This document shows positions 34,437 through 43,796 of a DNA stretch of 64,000 bases, in pieces (position 1 is the stretch's first letter; each line of letters starts with the position of its first letter). The translations under genes and the position numbers were made by a program. Under the pieces are notes generated by a model that saw nothing but the letters and a program-made list of their open reading frames with translations, searched no databases and was not told the DNA's origin. The stretch spans positions 1-64,000 of the forward strand of contig NZ_AEYF01000037.1 in assembly GCF_000292525.1 (NCBI RefSeq). Reading direction: 5' to 3'. The stretch comes from Rhizobium sp. CCGE 510 (GTDB taxonomy: Bacteria; Pseudomonadota; Alphaproteobacteria; Rhizobiales; Rhizobiaceae).

Positions 34437-34671
34437 ATCTCAGGCGTCTCCGGTTGCGCCGAAGATGTAGGAAAGATGGAGGCCACCGACAAGAGAGAAT
34501 AAAATTGCATGCGGTAATAGAAAACTTGTCGAAAATTAAATGCTAATATAGTATTGTCACGTATCCAAATATGCATGGGCCTGAGAAGCAGCTTCCGAAA
34601 TAGTTGCAAAGACAAGGGGTCGCAACAGCGCATCCACGGAACGCCTCTAGGGAAAAACGGGGGAGGCTGAT

Positions 34672-35526
34672 GTGGAAGACTTTGTGCAAAAACTCAGGCA
34701 ATACGCAAAAACCGGCACACCGGCCGAACGTCGCATTGCGAAATATTTCACCGAACACCTGAACGACCTGCCGTTCGAGACAGCTGCATCGGTCGCCGAT
34801 CGCCTGGATCTCTCGCCGATGACCGTCGGGCGCTTCCTGCGCTCGCTCGGCTATCAGGGATTGGACAGCGTCAAGGTGGAGATTCGCGAGACCGTGACGA
34901 CATCGCCGGCGCAATTGCAAAGCGCCATGAGCGAGCTGCATCAGGACGCCGCCGAGGGCAAACCGCTCGCCGTACTGGTTGCCGAACAGATCCAGGCGCT
35001 CCACCATATCTATCATCTGACGGCGCAGCCGCACTGGTCCGAAGCGGTCAGCTTGATCAGCACTGCCCGCGAAGTGTCGATCGTCACGCATGCCCGGCTT
35101 GCAAGCCTTGCCCATCATTTCTGCCAGCGGCTGACGCAAGCCCGCGACGGCGTGCGCACGCTCGACGGCGCCGACAACCGTTTTGCCGAGCTTTTCGCCC
35201 GGCTGGCCGTTGATGACGCGCTACTGGTCATCATCGATTGCCGCCGCTTCGCCAAGGCGCGGCTGCTTGCCCGGACCGCTCGGCGCTACGGCTATAAGGT
35301 CGTGCTCATTTCACCGCAACAAGCGGACTGGATGGCGGACCAGTCGAATGTCATGCTGCCCTTGCCGCCAGCGCGCGCGCCCGATCTCGACAATCTTCCG
35401 CCGCTGATCGCACTGCTCGATTGCCTGTCGGAATCCGTCGTCCTTGAAGTCGGAGAAGAGGCGGCCCTTCGCCGCCGCCGCATGATGGAATTTGCGACCG
35501 TCCTCGGCGAGACTGCGAACCACTGA
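34672..35526 (+). CDS. RpiR-family regulator (HTH + SIS)
   Basis: A 284-residue regulator. The N-terminal HTH_6 domain is at about residues 1-77 (ETAASVADRLDLSPMTVGRFLRSLGYQG). The C-terminal SIS domain, which binds phosphosugars, is at about 120-260 (AREVSIVTHARLASLAHHF, YGYKVVLISPQQADW). It starts with GTG, preceded by GGGAGG. It is convergent with the FGGY kinase gene, with 4 bp between the stops, and has a 235-bp upstream region that shows an AT-rich stretch near 34540-34560 and no clear operator. It may respond to a phosphosugar from the neighbouring polyol pathway. Confidence 0.9.
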   Translation: MEDFVQKLRQYAKTGTPAERRIAKYFTEHLNDLPFETAASVADRLDLSPMTVGRFLRSLGYQGLDSVKVEIRETVTTSPAQLQSAMSELHQDAAEGKPLAVLVAEQIQALHHIYHLTAQPHWSEAVSLISTAREVSIVTHARLASLAHHFCQRLTQARDGVRTLDGADNRFAELFARLAVDDALLVIIDCRRFAKARLLARTARRYGYKVVLISPQQADWMADQSNVMLPLPPARAPDLDNLPPLIALLDCLSESVVLEVGEEAALRRRRMMEFATVLGETANH

Positions 35527-35530
35527 TCGG

Positions 35531-37114
35531 CTAATGCATCGTCTCCAGTTCGGTACGATGCCGGTGCATGGCGAGAAGACGGCGGTAGTCGCGGTCGTAG
35601 AGCGCCTGTTTCGTTTTGTCAGGCAGTCGTTCGTCGCCACCCGGATACATCGCCTCGCCGGCTGCCGCCAAATCACCGTACAAGCCGCAGGCGACGGATG
35701 CCGCGATCGCCGTGCCGAGCAGCACCGCCTCGTTCATTTTCGGCACCACCACCTTGCAGCCGGTGGCATCGCTGTAGAGTTCCATCAGCACCGGGTTCTT
35801 CACATGCCCGCCGGCAATATGCAGCGTATCGGGTACGTAGCCGTATTCCTTCATCATTTCGAGGATGTGGCGAATGCCGAGCGCAATCGCCACGGCCGTG
35901 CGCCAGTAAAGCGTGCAAAGCCCATCGAAGGACGTATCGAGCGTCAGCCCGCTGACGACACCGACGGCATGCGGATCGGCGAGCGGCGAACGGTTGCCAT
36001 GAAAATCCGGCAGCACGAAAATGCGTGCACCGAAGGCATCGCCCTCCTCGGCCCGCAATTCGGCGATGCGTGCGACGATCCTCTGATGCAGCGCCGCCGT
36101 CGGCTCACCGCCGGCCGCGTGCATGCGCACGATGTGGTCGAGCAGCGCGCCAGTCGCCGATTGCCCAGCCTCTACCAGCCAGGATTCTGGAAAGACCGCT
36201 TCGTAATAGGGGCCCCACATTCCATGGCTCGGCTTGCGTTCCCGCGAGAATGTGACGATGCAGCTCGACGTGCCGGCGATCAGCGCCAGCTGGTGCTCTC
36301 GTTTTACAGGATCGGCGGCGTAGCCGCCAAGCGCGCCAAGCGCGCCGGCATAGGCGTCAATCATGCCGGCGGAGACATGGCAGTCCGTGGTCAGCCCGAG
36401 CGCCAGCGCCGCTTCCGGCGTCAGCCAACCGACGCTGCCTCCGACAGGCGTGGTTTCATCCGGCAGGTGGCCGCGCTCCTGAAGGTCCTCTAGGCCGATC
36501 CGCTCCAGGAAATCCTGCTGCCAGCCCGTTTCGCGATGGGCGAGATAGTTCCACTTCGCTGTCAACGTGCAGCGCGAACGGGCGAGCGATCCGGTCGATT
36601 TCCACGTCATGAAATCGGCGAGATCGAAGAAATAGCCAGCCTTCTCCCATGTGGCAGGCAGCTTCTTCTTCAGCCACATCAGCTTCGGCATCTCCATTTC
36701 AGGCGACATGACGTGGCCGGAATGTTCGAGCACCGTATGCTCCGTCGCCGTACAGAAATCGGCTTCCTTCAGCGCCCGGTGATCGAGCCAGACGATCGTG
36801 TCGAAGCGTGTCTCGCCGCCTGTGGACACGCTGAGCTGCCGACCCTCGACGTCACGCACGACGAGCGAACATGTAGCGTCGAAGCCGATCGCACCGACCG
36901 AGGCGGCGGCGATGCCGGATTGCTCCATCGCCTTGCGCACCGCCGTACAGGCGGCGGACCAGATATCTTCGGAATCGTGCTCGGCATGGTTTTCACGCGG
37001 CCGGTTCATCACGATCGGATGCTCGGCCTTGGCGAGCAGGCGGCCGCGTGCATCAAAGACGCCGGCGCGCGCACTGCCCGTGCCGATATCCACCGCAACC
37101 ATATGATCACGCAT
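35531..37114 (-). CDS. FGGY-family pentulose kinase (ribulokinase-like)
   Basis: A 527-residue FGGY kinase, nearer the ribulokinase/YoaC type than XylB. It has VAVDIGTGSARAGVFD at the N-terminus, VWLDHRALKEA, IAGTSSCIV and the C-terminal LHIAGGHVKNPVLMEL motif. It is the last gene of the smo operon. Its ATG overlaps the HAD stop (TGATG at 37112-37116), so they are coupled. It probably phosphorylates a ketose such as D-ribulose or another product of polyol oxidation by MtlK; the substrate cannot be told from sequence. A second pentulose kinase (xylB) is at the start of the window. Confidence 0.88.
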   Translation of the reverse strand: MRDHMVAVDIGTGSARAGVFDARGRLLAKAEHPIVMNRPRENHAEHDSEDIWSAACTAVRKAMEQSGIAAASVGAIGFDATCSLVVRDVEGRQLSVSTGGETRFDTIVWLDHRALKEADFCTATEHTVLEHSGHVMSPEMEMPKLMWLKKKLPATWEKAGYFFDLADFMTWKSTGSLARSRCTLTAKWNYLAHRETGWQQDFLERIGLEDLQERGHLPDETTPVGGSVGWLTPEAALALGLTTDCHVSAGMIDAYAGALGALGGYAADPVKREHQLALIAGTSSCIVTFSRERKPSHGMWGPYYEAVFPESWLVEAGQSATGALLDHIVRMHAAGGEPTAALHQRIVARIAELRAEEGDAFGARIFVLPDFHGNRSPLADPHAVGVVSGLTLDTSFDGLCTLYWRTAVAIALGIRHILEMMKEYGYVPDTLHIAGGHVKNPVLMELYSDATGCKVVVPKMNEAVLLGTAIAASVACGLYGDLAAAGEAMYPGGDERLPDKTKQALYDRDYRRLLAMHRHRTELETMH

Positions 37115-37803
37115 CAAATCTTGGTCCCGTCCAGCTTATGGTTGCGGACAAGGTGGATCAAATCCGGCATGGCGTCAAACACCGCTTCCGGCGAAAGCCG
37201 GTCGAGTTCGGCGCGATAGCCGGCAAAGTTGGCGTGTGATCCGCCGGTGAAGGCAAAGACCGTCATACCAGCTGCCTTGGCGGCAGCAATGCCGGCCGGG
37301 CTGTCCTCTACAACAATGCAATGAGCAGGCGCCACCTGCATTTCACGCGCCGCATGCAGGAAAAGATCGGGTGCCGGTTTGCCGCGCTTGACCATCGTCG
37401 CGCTAAAGATGTCGGGCAGCTTGCCGAGAAGCCCGGTGACGGACAGCGACAGCCGGATTCGCTCCATCTGGCTGGACGAGGCGACGCAGCAGCGAACGCC
37501 AAGCCCGTCGATCGTCGCGGCGATACCCTCTATCGGCTTCAGTTCGGTGCGAAAACGGGTGTAGAGATCGGTACGAATGCGCTCGAGGAATTCCTCGCCG
37601 GCGTGGACGTTGAATTCGGTTTCCAGCGTATCGATGAGGGTCGAAAGGCTGCGGCCGAGAAAGCGCTCATAGGCCTGATCCTCAGTGATCGAGACGCCGA
37701 GATCGTTCATCGCCCCTACGAGCACGTTGATCGAGATCGGCTCGCTGTCGACGAGCACGCCGTCGCAATCGAAGATGACCAGCCGTGGTTCAGCATCAGC
37801 CAT
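37114..37803 (-). CDS. HAD-superfamily phosphatase/phosphomutase-like hydrolase
   Basis: A 229-residue HAD-IA hydrolase. Motif I is IFDCDGVLVDSEP near residue 10 (nucleophile first Asp, acid/base second), motif II CCVASSSQ, motif III KRGKPAPDLF and motif IV VVEDSPAGIAAA. The family contains sugar-phosphate phosphatases and beta-phosphoglucomutases. It lies in the polyol operon between mtlK (95 bp) and the kinase (overlapping by 1 bp), so a sugar-phosphate or damaged-metabolite substrate is likely. The ATG at 37803 is used; a TTG at 37815 is possible. Confidence 0.88.
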   Translation of the reverse strand: MADAEPRLVIFDCDGVLVDSEPISINVLVGAMNDLGVSITEDQAYERFLGRSLSTLIDTLETEFNVHAGEEFLERIRTDLYTRFRTELKPIEGIAATIDGLGVRCCVASSSQMERIRLSLSVTGLLGKLPDIFSATMVKRGKPAPDLFLHAAREMQVAPAHCIVVEDSPAGIAAAKAAGMTVFAFTGGSHANFAGYRAELDRLSPEAVFDAMPDLIHLVRNHKLDGTKI

Positions 37804-37898
37804 GGAAAGACCCAACCTGAGTTCAATTCGAACGCGTCACCGTCCCGCTTTGCGCGCAAGGCCGGATGAATGACGGCAGATGCCGCCATCCGGATTCC

Positions 37899-39380
37899 TT
37901 ACACCGCAAGCTTGCCGTCGAGATAGAGTTGCAGCGTCGCCCGCGTGCCCTTTTCCCACAGGCTTTTGAGTGCATCGGCAAAACGCTTGCGGAAAAGTTC
38001 GGATTTCGCCACTTCGCCGAAAATATCATCGAAGACCAGGAAGGCCGACGAATCGCTCTTCGCCTTCAGCGCCGCCGCGTGCAGGCGCTCGGCGCTGGCG
38101 TCGTTGAAGACGATATCCTTGCCGCTATCGGTCTTGCCGGCGAAGTAACGGCACCAGAGCGCCGAAACCAGCGCCAGGCCGACGATGTCCCTGCCCTGGC
38201 GCAGATTGTCGAGCGTCGACGGCAAGATGAATTTCGGCTGGCGGTTCGATCCGTCCTGCGCCAGCCGAGGAATGGTGTCGGCAATTTTCGGATTGAGCAG
38301 GCGATGTTCGATCAGCGCGAAATAATCCGTCAGCGATGTGTTCGGCACCGGCGGCACGATCGGGATGATTTCGTCTTTCTCGAGCTTCGCGAGGAAGGCG
38401 CGAATCAACGGGTTTTCCATGGAATCATGAACGAAATGAATGTCCATCAGCGCCGCCGGATAAGCGATCGCAGCATGTCCGCCGTTGAGAATCCGGATCT
38501 TCATATGCTCGTAGGGCGTCACATCGGGCACGAAGGTGACGCCGACCTTTTCCAGTGCCGGCCGACCGGCCGTGAACTTGTCCTCAAGCACCCATTGCTT
38601 GAATTCCTCGCAATAGACCGGCCAATTATCCTCGATCTCGAAATTGTCCCTGAGGAAATCGATTTCGCGCTGGCCGGTTGCCGGCGTGATGCGGTCGACC
38701 ATCGCATTCGGGAAGGCGACATTCGCCCGGATCCACTCGGCGAACCCAGCATCCGAGAGGGCGGCCGTGCCGACCACGGCATTGGCGGTGACGATGCCAT
38801 TATGGGGGATGTTGTCGCAGGACATGACGGTAAAGGGTTCGATACCCCTGTCCTTGCGCGCCTTCAGCCCGGCGACGATCAGGCCGAACACCGTCTTCGG
38901 CGCGTCGGGGCTGTCGCCATCGGCAGCAATCGCGGGATGCGCCGGGTTGAAGGTTCCTGATGCGTCGATGAAATAGCCACCCTCGGTGATCGTCAGCGAA
39001 ACGATGCGGATCTCGGGATCGGCGAGCCTGGCGATGATAGCGGCGGGGTCGCCGACCGGCAGGATATCGATCATCGGCGCGGTGACGCGCGCCGCCGTCT
39101 TGTTGTTATCCTGCTCGACCACCGTCGTCAGAAAATCCTGTGCCTCAAGCTTTTCGCGCATCGCCGCATCGGATGGCAGCACACCGGCGCCGACGATCGC
39201 CCAATCGTGATCCGCGCCGGCGTTGAAGAGATCGTCGAGATAGACCGCCTGATGGGCGCGGTGAAAATTGCCGACGCCGAAGTGCACGATGCCGGCTTTC
39301 AGCGACGCCCTGTCATATCCAGGGATGGCCGCGGTGCCCGCCACATCCGAAAGCGTTGCCAGCGATAATTTGCACGTCAT
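37899..39380 (-). CDS. mtlK: Mannitol/polyol 2-dehydrogenase
   Basis: A 493-residue long-chain polyol dehydrogenase that oxidises mannitol to fructose, and often arabitol or sorbitol, with NAD. The N-terminal nucleotide domain begins IVHFGVGNFHRAHQA. The catalytic signature K294-x4-N299-x2-H302 is in KIRILNGGHAA. It follows smoK by 84 bp in an order equal to the smoEFGK-mtlK operon of Sinorhizobium. Mannonate oxidoreductases share the fold, but the context supports a polyol substrate. Confidence 0.92.
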   Translation of the reverse strand: MTCKLSLATLSDVAGTAAIPGYDRASLKAGIVHFGVGNFHRAHQAVYLDDLFNAGADHDWAIVGAGVLPSDAAMREKLEAQDFLTTVVEQDNNKTAARVTAPMIDILPVGDPAAIIARLADPEIRIVSLTITEGGYFIDASGTFNPAHPAIAADGDSPDAPKTVFGLIVAGLKARKDRGIEPFTVMSCDNIPHNGIVTANAVVGTAALSDAGFAEWIRANVAFPNAMVDRITPATGQREIDFLRDNFEIEDNWPVYCEEFKQWVLEDKFTAGRPALEKVGVTFVPDVTPYEHMKIRILNGGHAAIAYPAALMDIHFVHDSMENPLIRAFLAKLEKDEIIPIVPPVPNTSLTDYFALIEHRLLNPKIADTIPRLAQDGSNRQPKFILPSTLDNLRQGRDIVGLALVSALWCRYFAGKTDSGKDIVFNDASAERLHAAALKAKSDSSAFLVFDDIFGEVAKSELFRKRFADALKSLWEKGTRATLQLYLDGKLAV

Positions 39381-39464
39381 GTTTCAGTCCTCTTGAAGGT
39401 CTTGCCGAAACGGCCGGACGCCATCGCCCGGCTCGCATGCCTGCCCCCAGCCCGGCAGTCGGCC

Positions 39465-40463
39465 TTAGATGGCAAGGCCGCCCTCGTTGAATTTGTGAAT
39501 ACGCGAACGATCCGGCGTCAGATAGACCGCATCTCCGGCTTTGGCCGCAAAATCGCCGCTGCCGCGCGCCGTCATCATGCCGATGCCCTCGGCATCGATA
39601 TGCAGGAAGGTGTCGGAGCCAAGATGTTCGGCGACCACCACCCTGCCCTTCCAGTCACCGCTCTCCATCGACAGCAACATATGTTCGGGTCGGATGCCGA
39701 TCGTATGGGCGCCCAGCTGAGCGGCGTTCTGTCCGTTGATGAAATTCATCTTCGGCGAGCCGATGAAGCCGGCAACGAAGAGGTTGCGCGGACGGCTGTA
39801 AAGCTCGAGCGGCGAGCCGACCTGCTCGATATTACCCCTGTTCAGCACGACGATCTTGTCGGCCATGGTCATCGCCTCGACCTGGTCGTGGGTGACGTAG
39901 ACCATCGTCGTCTTCAACTGCTGATGCAGTTCGCTGATCTCGAGACGCATGTTGACACGCAACGCTGCATCGAGGTTCGACAGCGGTTCGTCAAACAGGA
40001 AGGCCGAAGGCTGGCGCACGATGGCGCGGCCGATCGCGACGCGCTGGCGCTGGCCGCCGGAAAGCTGACGCGGCTTGCGCTCCAGGTAGTCGGTGAGATT
40101 GAGCACACGGGCCGCATCCGTCACCTTGCGGTCGATTTCCGCCTTGTCGATGCCCGCCATTTTCAGCGGGAAGGCGATGTTGTTGCGCACGCTCATATGC
40201 GGATAAAGCGCATAGGACTGGAACACCATGGCAAGGCCGCGTTCCGAGGGCGCCTTTTCGGTGGCGTCCCGGCCGTCGATGACGATCTTGCCGCCGGAGA
40301 CGTCCTCGAGGCCAGCGATCAGCCTGAGCAGCGTGGACTTGCCGCAGCCCGACGGGCCGACGAAGACGACGAACTCGCCGTCTTTGATGTCGAGATCGAT
40401 CGAAGGGATGACCTTGGCTTCGCCGAAGACCTTGGAAACCTTCTGAAGGGTAATGCTGCCCAT
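39465..40463 (-). CDS. smoK: Polyol ABC transporter ATP-binding protein
   Basis: A 332-residue ATPase of the MalK/UgpC type. Walker [10 protein letters not shown] is at residues 36-44, followed by the signature [15 protein letters not shown], Walker [14 protein letters not shown]-loop VTHDQ, and a C-terminal regulatory/TOBE domain of about 100 residues. It follows smoG by 16 bp. It energises import of sorbitol/mannitol. Confidence 0.93.
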   Translation of the reverse strand: MGSITLQKVSKVFGEAKVIPSIDLDIKDGEFVVFVGPSGCGKSTLLRLIAGLEDVSGGKIVIDGRDATEKAPSERGLAMVFQSYALYPHMSVRNNIAFPLKMAGIDKAEIDRKVTDAARVLNLTDYLERKPRQLSGGQRQRVAIGRAIVRQPSAFLFDEPLSNLDAALRVNMRLEISELHQQLKTTMVYVTHDQVEAMTMADKIVVLNRGNIEQVGSPLELYSRPRNLFVAGFIGSPKMNFINGQNAAQLGAHTIGIRPEHMLLSMESGDWKGRVVVAEHLGSDTFLHIDAEGIGMMTARGSGDFAAKAGDAVYLTPDRSRIHKFNEGGLAI

Positions 40464-40479
40464 GTTTGTCTCCCTTATC

Positions 40480-41310
40480 TTATTTCACTGCGCCGAAGGT
40501 CAGGCCGCGGACGAGTTGTTTCTGGCTGAACCAGCCGAGGATCAGGATCGGCGCGATCGCCATCGTCGAAGCCGCCGAGAGCTTGGCGTAGAACAGGCCT
40601 TCCGGGCTCGAGTAGGACGCGATGAAGGCCGTCAGCGGCGCCGCCTTCGAGGCGGTGAGGTTGAGCGTCCAGAACGCCTCGTTCCAGGCAAGGATGATGT
40701 TCAAAAGCAGCGTCGAGGCGATACCGGGCACCGCCATCGGCGTCAGAACGTAGACGATCTCCTTCATCAGCGAAGCCCCGTCCATGCGGGCCGCTTCGAG
40801 GATCTCGCCGGGAATTTCCTTGAAATAGGTGTAGAGCATCCAGACGATGATCGGCAGGTTGATCAGCGTCAGCACGATCACCAGGCCGGTGCGCGTGTCG
40901 AGCAGGCCCGAATTGCGGAACAGCAGATAGATCGGGATCAGCGCGCCCACAGGCGGCATCATCTTGGTCGACAGCATCCACATCAGCACGTCCTTGGTCC
41001 GCTTGGTCGGCGAAAACGCCATCGCCCAGGCGGCCGGGATCGCGATGATCAGGCCGATCAGCGTCGAGCCAAAGGAAATGATCACCGAGTTCATGAAGTG
41101 GCTGAGGTAGTTCGACCGGCTTTGCACCTCCGCGTAATTTTCTGTCGTCCAGTGGAAGAACAGGAACTGCGGCGGCGAGGCGATGGCGTCGGCTTCCGAC
41201 TTGAAGCTGGTCAGGAACGTCCAGAGAATCGGGAAGAAGATCAGGATGCCGAGCGTCCAGGCGATTGCGGTAAAGATGACCTTGCGCCGGGTGGTGACTT
41301 TTCTGGCCAT
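40480..41310 (-). CDS. smoG: Polyol ABC transporter permease
   Basis: A 276-residue permease of the MalG type with six helices and the EAA loop [20 protein letters not shown]. It starts at ATG 41310, one base after the smoF stop region (gap 1 bp). It pairs with SmoF. Upstream open frame to 41481 is a shadow of smoF. Confidence 0.92.
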   Translation of the reverse strand: MARKVTTRRKVIFTAIAWTLGILIFFPILWTFLTSFKSEADAIASPPQFLFFHWTTENYAEVQSRSNYLSHFMNSVIISFGSTLIGLIIAIPAAWAMAFSPTKRTKDVLMWMLSTKMMPPVGALIPIYLLFRNSGLLDTRTGLVIVLTLINLPIIVWMLYTYFKEIPGEILEAARMDGASLMKEIVYVLTPMAVPGIASTLLLNIILAWNEAFWTLNLTASKAAPLTAFIASYSSPEGLFYAKLSAASTMAIAPILILGWFSQKQLVRGLTFGAVK

Positions 41311-41311
41311 C

Positions 41312-42184
41312 TCAAGCCTCCAGATTCTTGCCGACGAGGCGGACGAGGAAGATCGCAACGATATTGGCAAGCACCACCGCGACGATGCCGCCCGCCGAAG
41401 CTCCGCCGATATCGAACTGCAGCAGCGCCTGGGCGTAGACGAGATAGGTGAGGTTGGTGCTGTCGGTGCCCGGCCCGCCATTGGTGGTGACGAGGATTTC
41501 GGCGAAGACCGAAAGCAGGAAGATCGTCTGGATCAGGATCACCACGGTGATGGCGCGGGCCATGTGCGGCAGGATGATGTAGATGAATTTCGAGATCGGC
41601 CCGGCGCCGTCCATCTCGGAGGCTTCCTTCTGCTCCTCGTCGAGCGACTGCAGCGCCGTCAGCATGATAAGCGTCGCAAACGGCAGCCACTGCCAGGCAA
41701 CGATGAGAATGACCGAGAGCAGCGGCGCATTCGCCAGCCAGTCGATCGGCTGCAGGCCAAGCGCCTTGGCAAGATGCGCAAAGAGGCCGTTGACCGGGTT
41801 CATGAACATATTCTTCCATACCAGCGCGGCCACAGTCGGCATGACGAAGAATGGCGCGATCACCAGGATGCGTACGATACCCTGGCCGTACATCGGCTGG
41901 TCGAGCAGCAGCGCAAAGGCGATGCCGCCGATGACGGTGATCACCAGAACGCCGGCGACGAGCAGCAGCGTGTTGATCAGCGCCGCGAAAAAGGCCGGAT
42001 CGGACAGGAAATATTCGTAGTTCAGAAAGCCGACGAAGCTCTCCATGCCGGGGCTGAGCAGATTATAGTTCAGCGTCGAAAAGTAGATCGTCATCGCAAG
42101 CGGGACGATCATCCATGCAAAGAGGAGCAGCACGGAGGGCGCAATCATCAGGCGCGCTGCGGAGCGAGTATGCAAGGTTGCCAT
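41312..42184 (-). CDS. smoF: Polyol ABC transporter permease
   Basis: A 290-residue permease of the MalF type with six helices and an EAA-type loop (EEQKEASEMDGAGPISKFIY). The ATG at 42184 is used; a GTG three codons earlier is possible. It follows smoE by 138 bp, a gap that contains a hairpin-like CGGCCGCC/GGCGGCC stretch near 42247-42275 which may raise the smoE level relative to the permeases. Confidence 0.92.
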   Translation of the reverse strand: MATLHTRSAARLMIAPSVLLLFAWMIVPLAMTIYFSTLNYNLLSPGMESFVGFLNYEYFLSDPAFFAALINTLLLVAGVLVITVIGGIAFALLLDQPMYGQGIVRILVIAPFFVMPTVAALVWKNMFMNPVNGLFAHLAKALGLQPIDWLANAPLLSVILIVAWQWLPFATLIMLTALQSLDEEQKEASEMDGAGPISKFIYIILPHMARAITVVILIQTIFLLSVFAEILVTTNGGPGTDSTNLTYLVYAQALLQFDIGGASAGGIVAVVLANIVAIFLVRLVGKNLEA

Positions 42185-42322
42185 GGCAATCACCGATCTG
42201 ATCTGAAGCGGGGAGCGGCTGCAGGAAAGCTTTGTCTCAAAAAAGCGGCCGCCGATGCAGTTAGGGCAATCGGCGGCCCAGAGGGGCGGATCGTCAAGAA
42301 TCCGCCTCTTGCTCAGGAGGTC

Positions 42323-43633
42323 TTATTTAATGTAGCCGGCCTTGGTCATTTCGCGCGTGGTCAGCTGCTGGGCAGCCTGCAGGGCCTGGTCGACCGAAAG
42401 CTGGCCGGCAAGTGCTGCGGAGAACTGCTGGCCCACTGCCGTACCGATGCCCTGGAATTCCGGGATCGCCACGAACTGGACGCCGACATAGGGGACCGGC
42501 TTGACGGTCGGCTTGGTCGGATCGGCCGAGTTGATCGAGTCTAGCGTCATCTTGGCAAACGAAGCCGCCTTCTGATAGTCCGCATTGGCGTAGAGCGAGG
42601 TGCGGGTGCCTGGAGGTGCGTTCAGCCAGCCTTCCTTCTCGGCGACGAGGTTGGTGTAGTCCTTGCTCGTTGCCCAGGCGACGAACTTCTCAGCGGCTTC
42701 GACCTTCTGCGAACCTGCCGGGATGGCGAGGTTCCAGGCCCAGAGCCAGTTGCCACGCTTGCCAAGGCCCTTATCCGGGGCAAGCGCGAAGCCGACCTTG
42801 TCGGCGACCTGCGACTGCTTCGGATCGGCGACGAAGGAAGCGGCAACCGTTGCGTCGATCCACATGCCGCACTTGCCGGTCTGGAAGAGCGCCAAGTTTT
42901 CGTTGAACCCGTTGGAAGAAGCGCCCGGAGGGCCGGCATCCTTCATCAGCTTGACGTAGAAATCGAGCGTGTCCTTCCACTCGGGCTGATCGAACTGCGG
43001 CTTCCACTTTTCATCGAACCAGCGCGCGCCGAAGGAGTTGGACATCGCCGTCAGGAACGCCATGTTCTCGCCCCAGCCGGCCTTGCCGCGCAGGCAGATA
43101 CCGTAGATTTCCTTGTCCTTGTTGGTGATCTTGCGGGCAGCGTCCGCCACGAAGTCCCAGGTCGGGGCGTCGGGCATCTTCAGACCGGCGGCGTCGAACA
43201 GGTCCTTGCGGTACATGACCATCGAGCTCTCGCCGTAGAACGGCGCCGCATAAAGCTTGCCGTCCGTGGTCAGGCCGCTGCGGATCGCCGGCAGCAGGTC
43301 GTCGGCGTCGTAATCCTTGCCGAGGTTGTCGAGCGGCAGCAGCCAGCCCTGTTTTGACCAGATCGGAACTTCGTAGGTGCCGATGGTCAGAACGTCGTAC
43401 TGGCCGCCCTTGGTCGCGATGTCGGTCGTGACCTTCTGGCGCAGCACGTTTTCTTCGAGGGTGACCCATTCAAGGTCGATGCCGGGATTCTTCGCCTTGA
43501 AATCATCCGTCAGCTTCTGCATCCGGATCATGTCGCCGTTGTTCACGGTTGCGATTGTCAGCGTCTCGGCCGAGGCCATGCCGGCAAACGCCAGTGCTGA
43601 GCAGGCGCCCAGCAGAAAAGTTCTCAATGTCAT
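42323..43633 (-). CDS. smoE: Polyol ABC transporter substrate-binding protein
   Basis: A 436-residue extracellular solute-binding protein of family 1. The signal peptide covers residues 1 to about 22 (LGACSALAFAGMASA). The mature protein has the usual LTIATVNNGDMIRMQKLTDD start and GKCGMWIDATVAASF motif. AGGAAG precedes the ATG. It is the first structural gene of the transporter and has its own promoter region with sigma-70-like boxes at 43683-43711. It probably binds sorbitol, mannitol and related polyols. Confidence 0.92.
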   Translation of the reverse strand: MTLRTFLLGACSALAFAGMASAETLTIATVNNGDMIRMQKLTDDFKAKNPGIDLEWVTLEENVLRQKVTTDIATKGGQYDVLTIGTYEVPIWSKQGWLLPLDNLGKDYDADDLLPAIRSGLTTDGKLYAAPFYGESSMVMYRKDLFDAAGLKMPDAPTWDFVADAARKITNKDKEIYGICLRGKAGWGENMAFLTAMSNSFGARWFDEKWKPQFDQPEWKDTLDFYVKLMKDAGPPGASSNGFNENLALFQTGKCGMWIDATVAASFVADPKQSQVADKVGFALAPDKGLGKRGNWLWAWNLAIPAGSQKVEAAEKFVAWATSKDYTNLVAEKEGWLNAPPGTRTSLYANADYQKAASFAKMTLDSINSADPTKPTVKPVPYVGVQFVAIPEFQGIGTAVGQQFSAALAGQLSVDQALQAAQQLTTREMTKAGYIK

Positions 43634-43657
43634 ATCTTCCTCCCAGAAGATGGGGTG

Positions 43658-43711
43658 TGAGCATTCGCTTCGCTCATGGGCAATTACTCAATAAACGATA
43701 TGGAATGTCAA
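43658..43711 (-). promoter_or_regulatory. smoE promoter with TGAGC inverted repeat
   Basis: On the minus strand TTGACA (43711-43706), 17 bp, AGTAAT (43688-43683) is a plausible sigma-70 promoter. Downstream of it the inverted repeat TGAGC-N9-GCTCA (43658-43676) uses the same half-site as the larger palindrome at 43772-43796, so SmoC could bind both and close a loop. Confidence 0.55.
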
Positions 43712-43771
43712 TCGGCAATCGTTGCTGCAGTGCCGAAGGAGATAGCTACCTCATTGTTTTAAATACTATAT

Positions 43772-43796
43772 TTTTTGCTCAACTCCTGAGCAAAAA
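43772..43796. promoter_or_regulatory. Perfect 10-bp-arm palindrome, candidate SmoC operator
   Basis: TTTTTGCTCA, 5 nt, TGAGCAAAAA. The palindrome covers the stop codon of smoC (43779-43781) and lies about 60 bp upstream of the smoE -35 box. No U-tract follows on either strand in the orientation needed for a terminator, so an operator is more likely. Binding is inferred. Confidence 0.6.

Noticed and set aside
43772..43796. Palindrome at the end of smoC as a terminator
   Set aside because: The stem has A/T ends but no U-run follows it on the minus strand, and the next gene of the same operon follows. An operator fits better.
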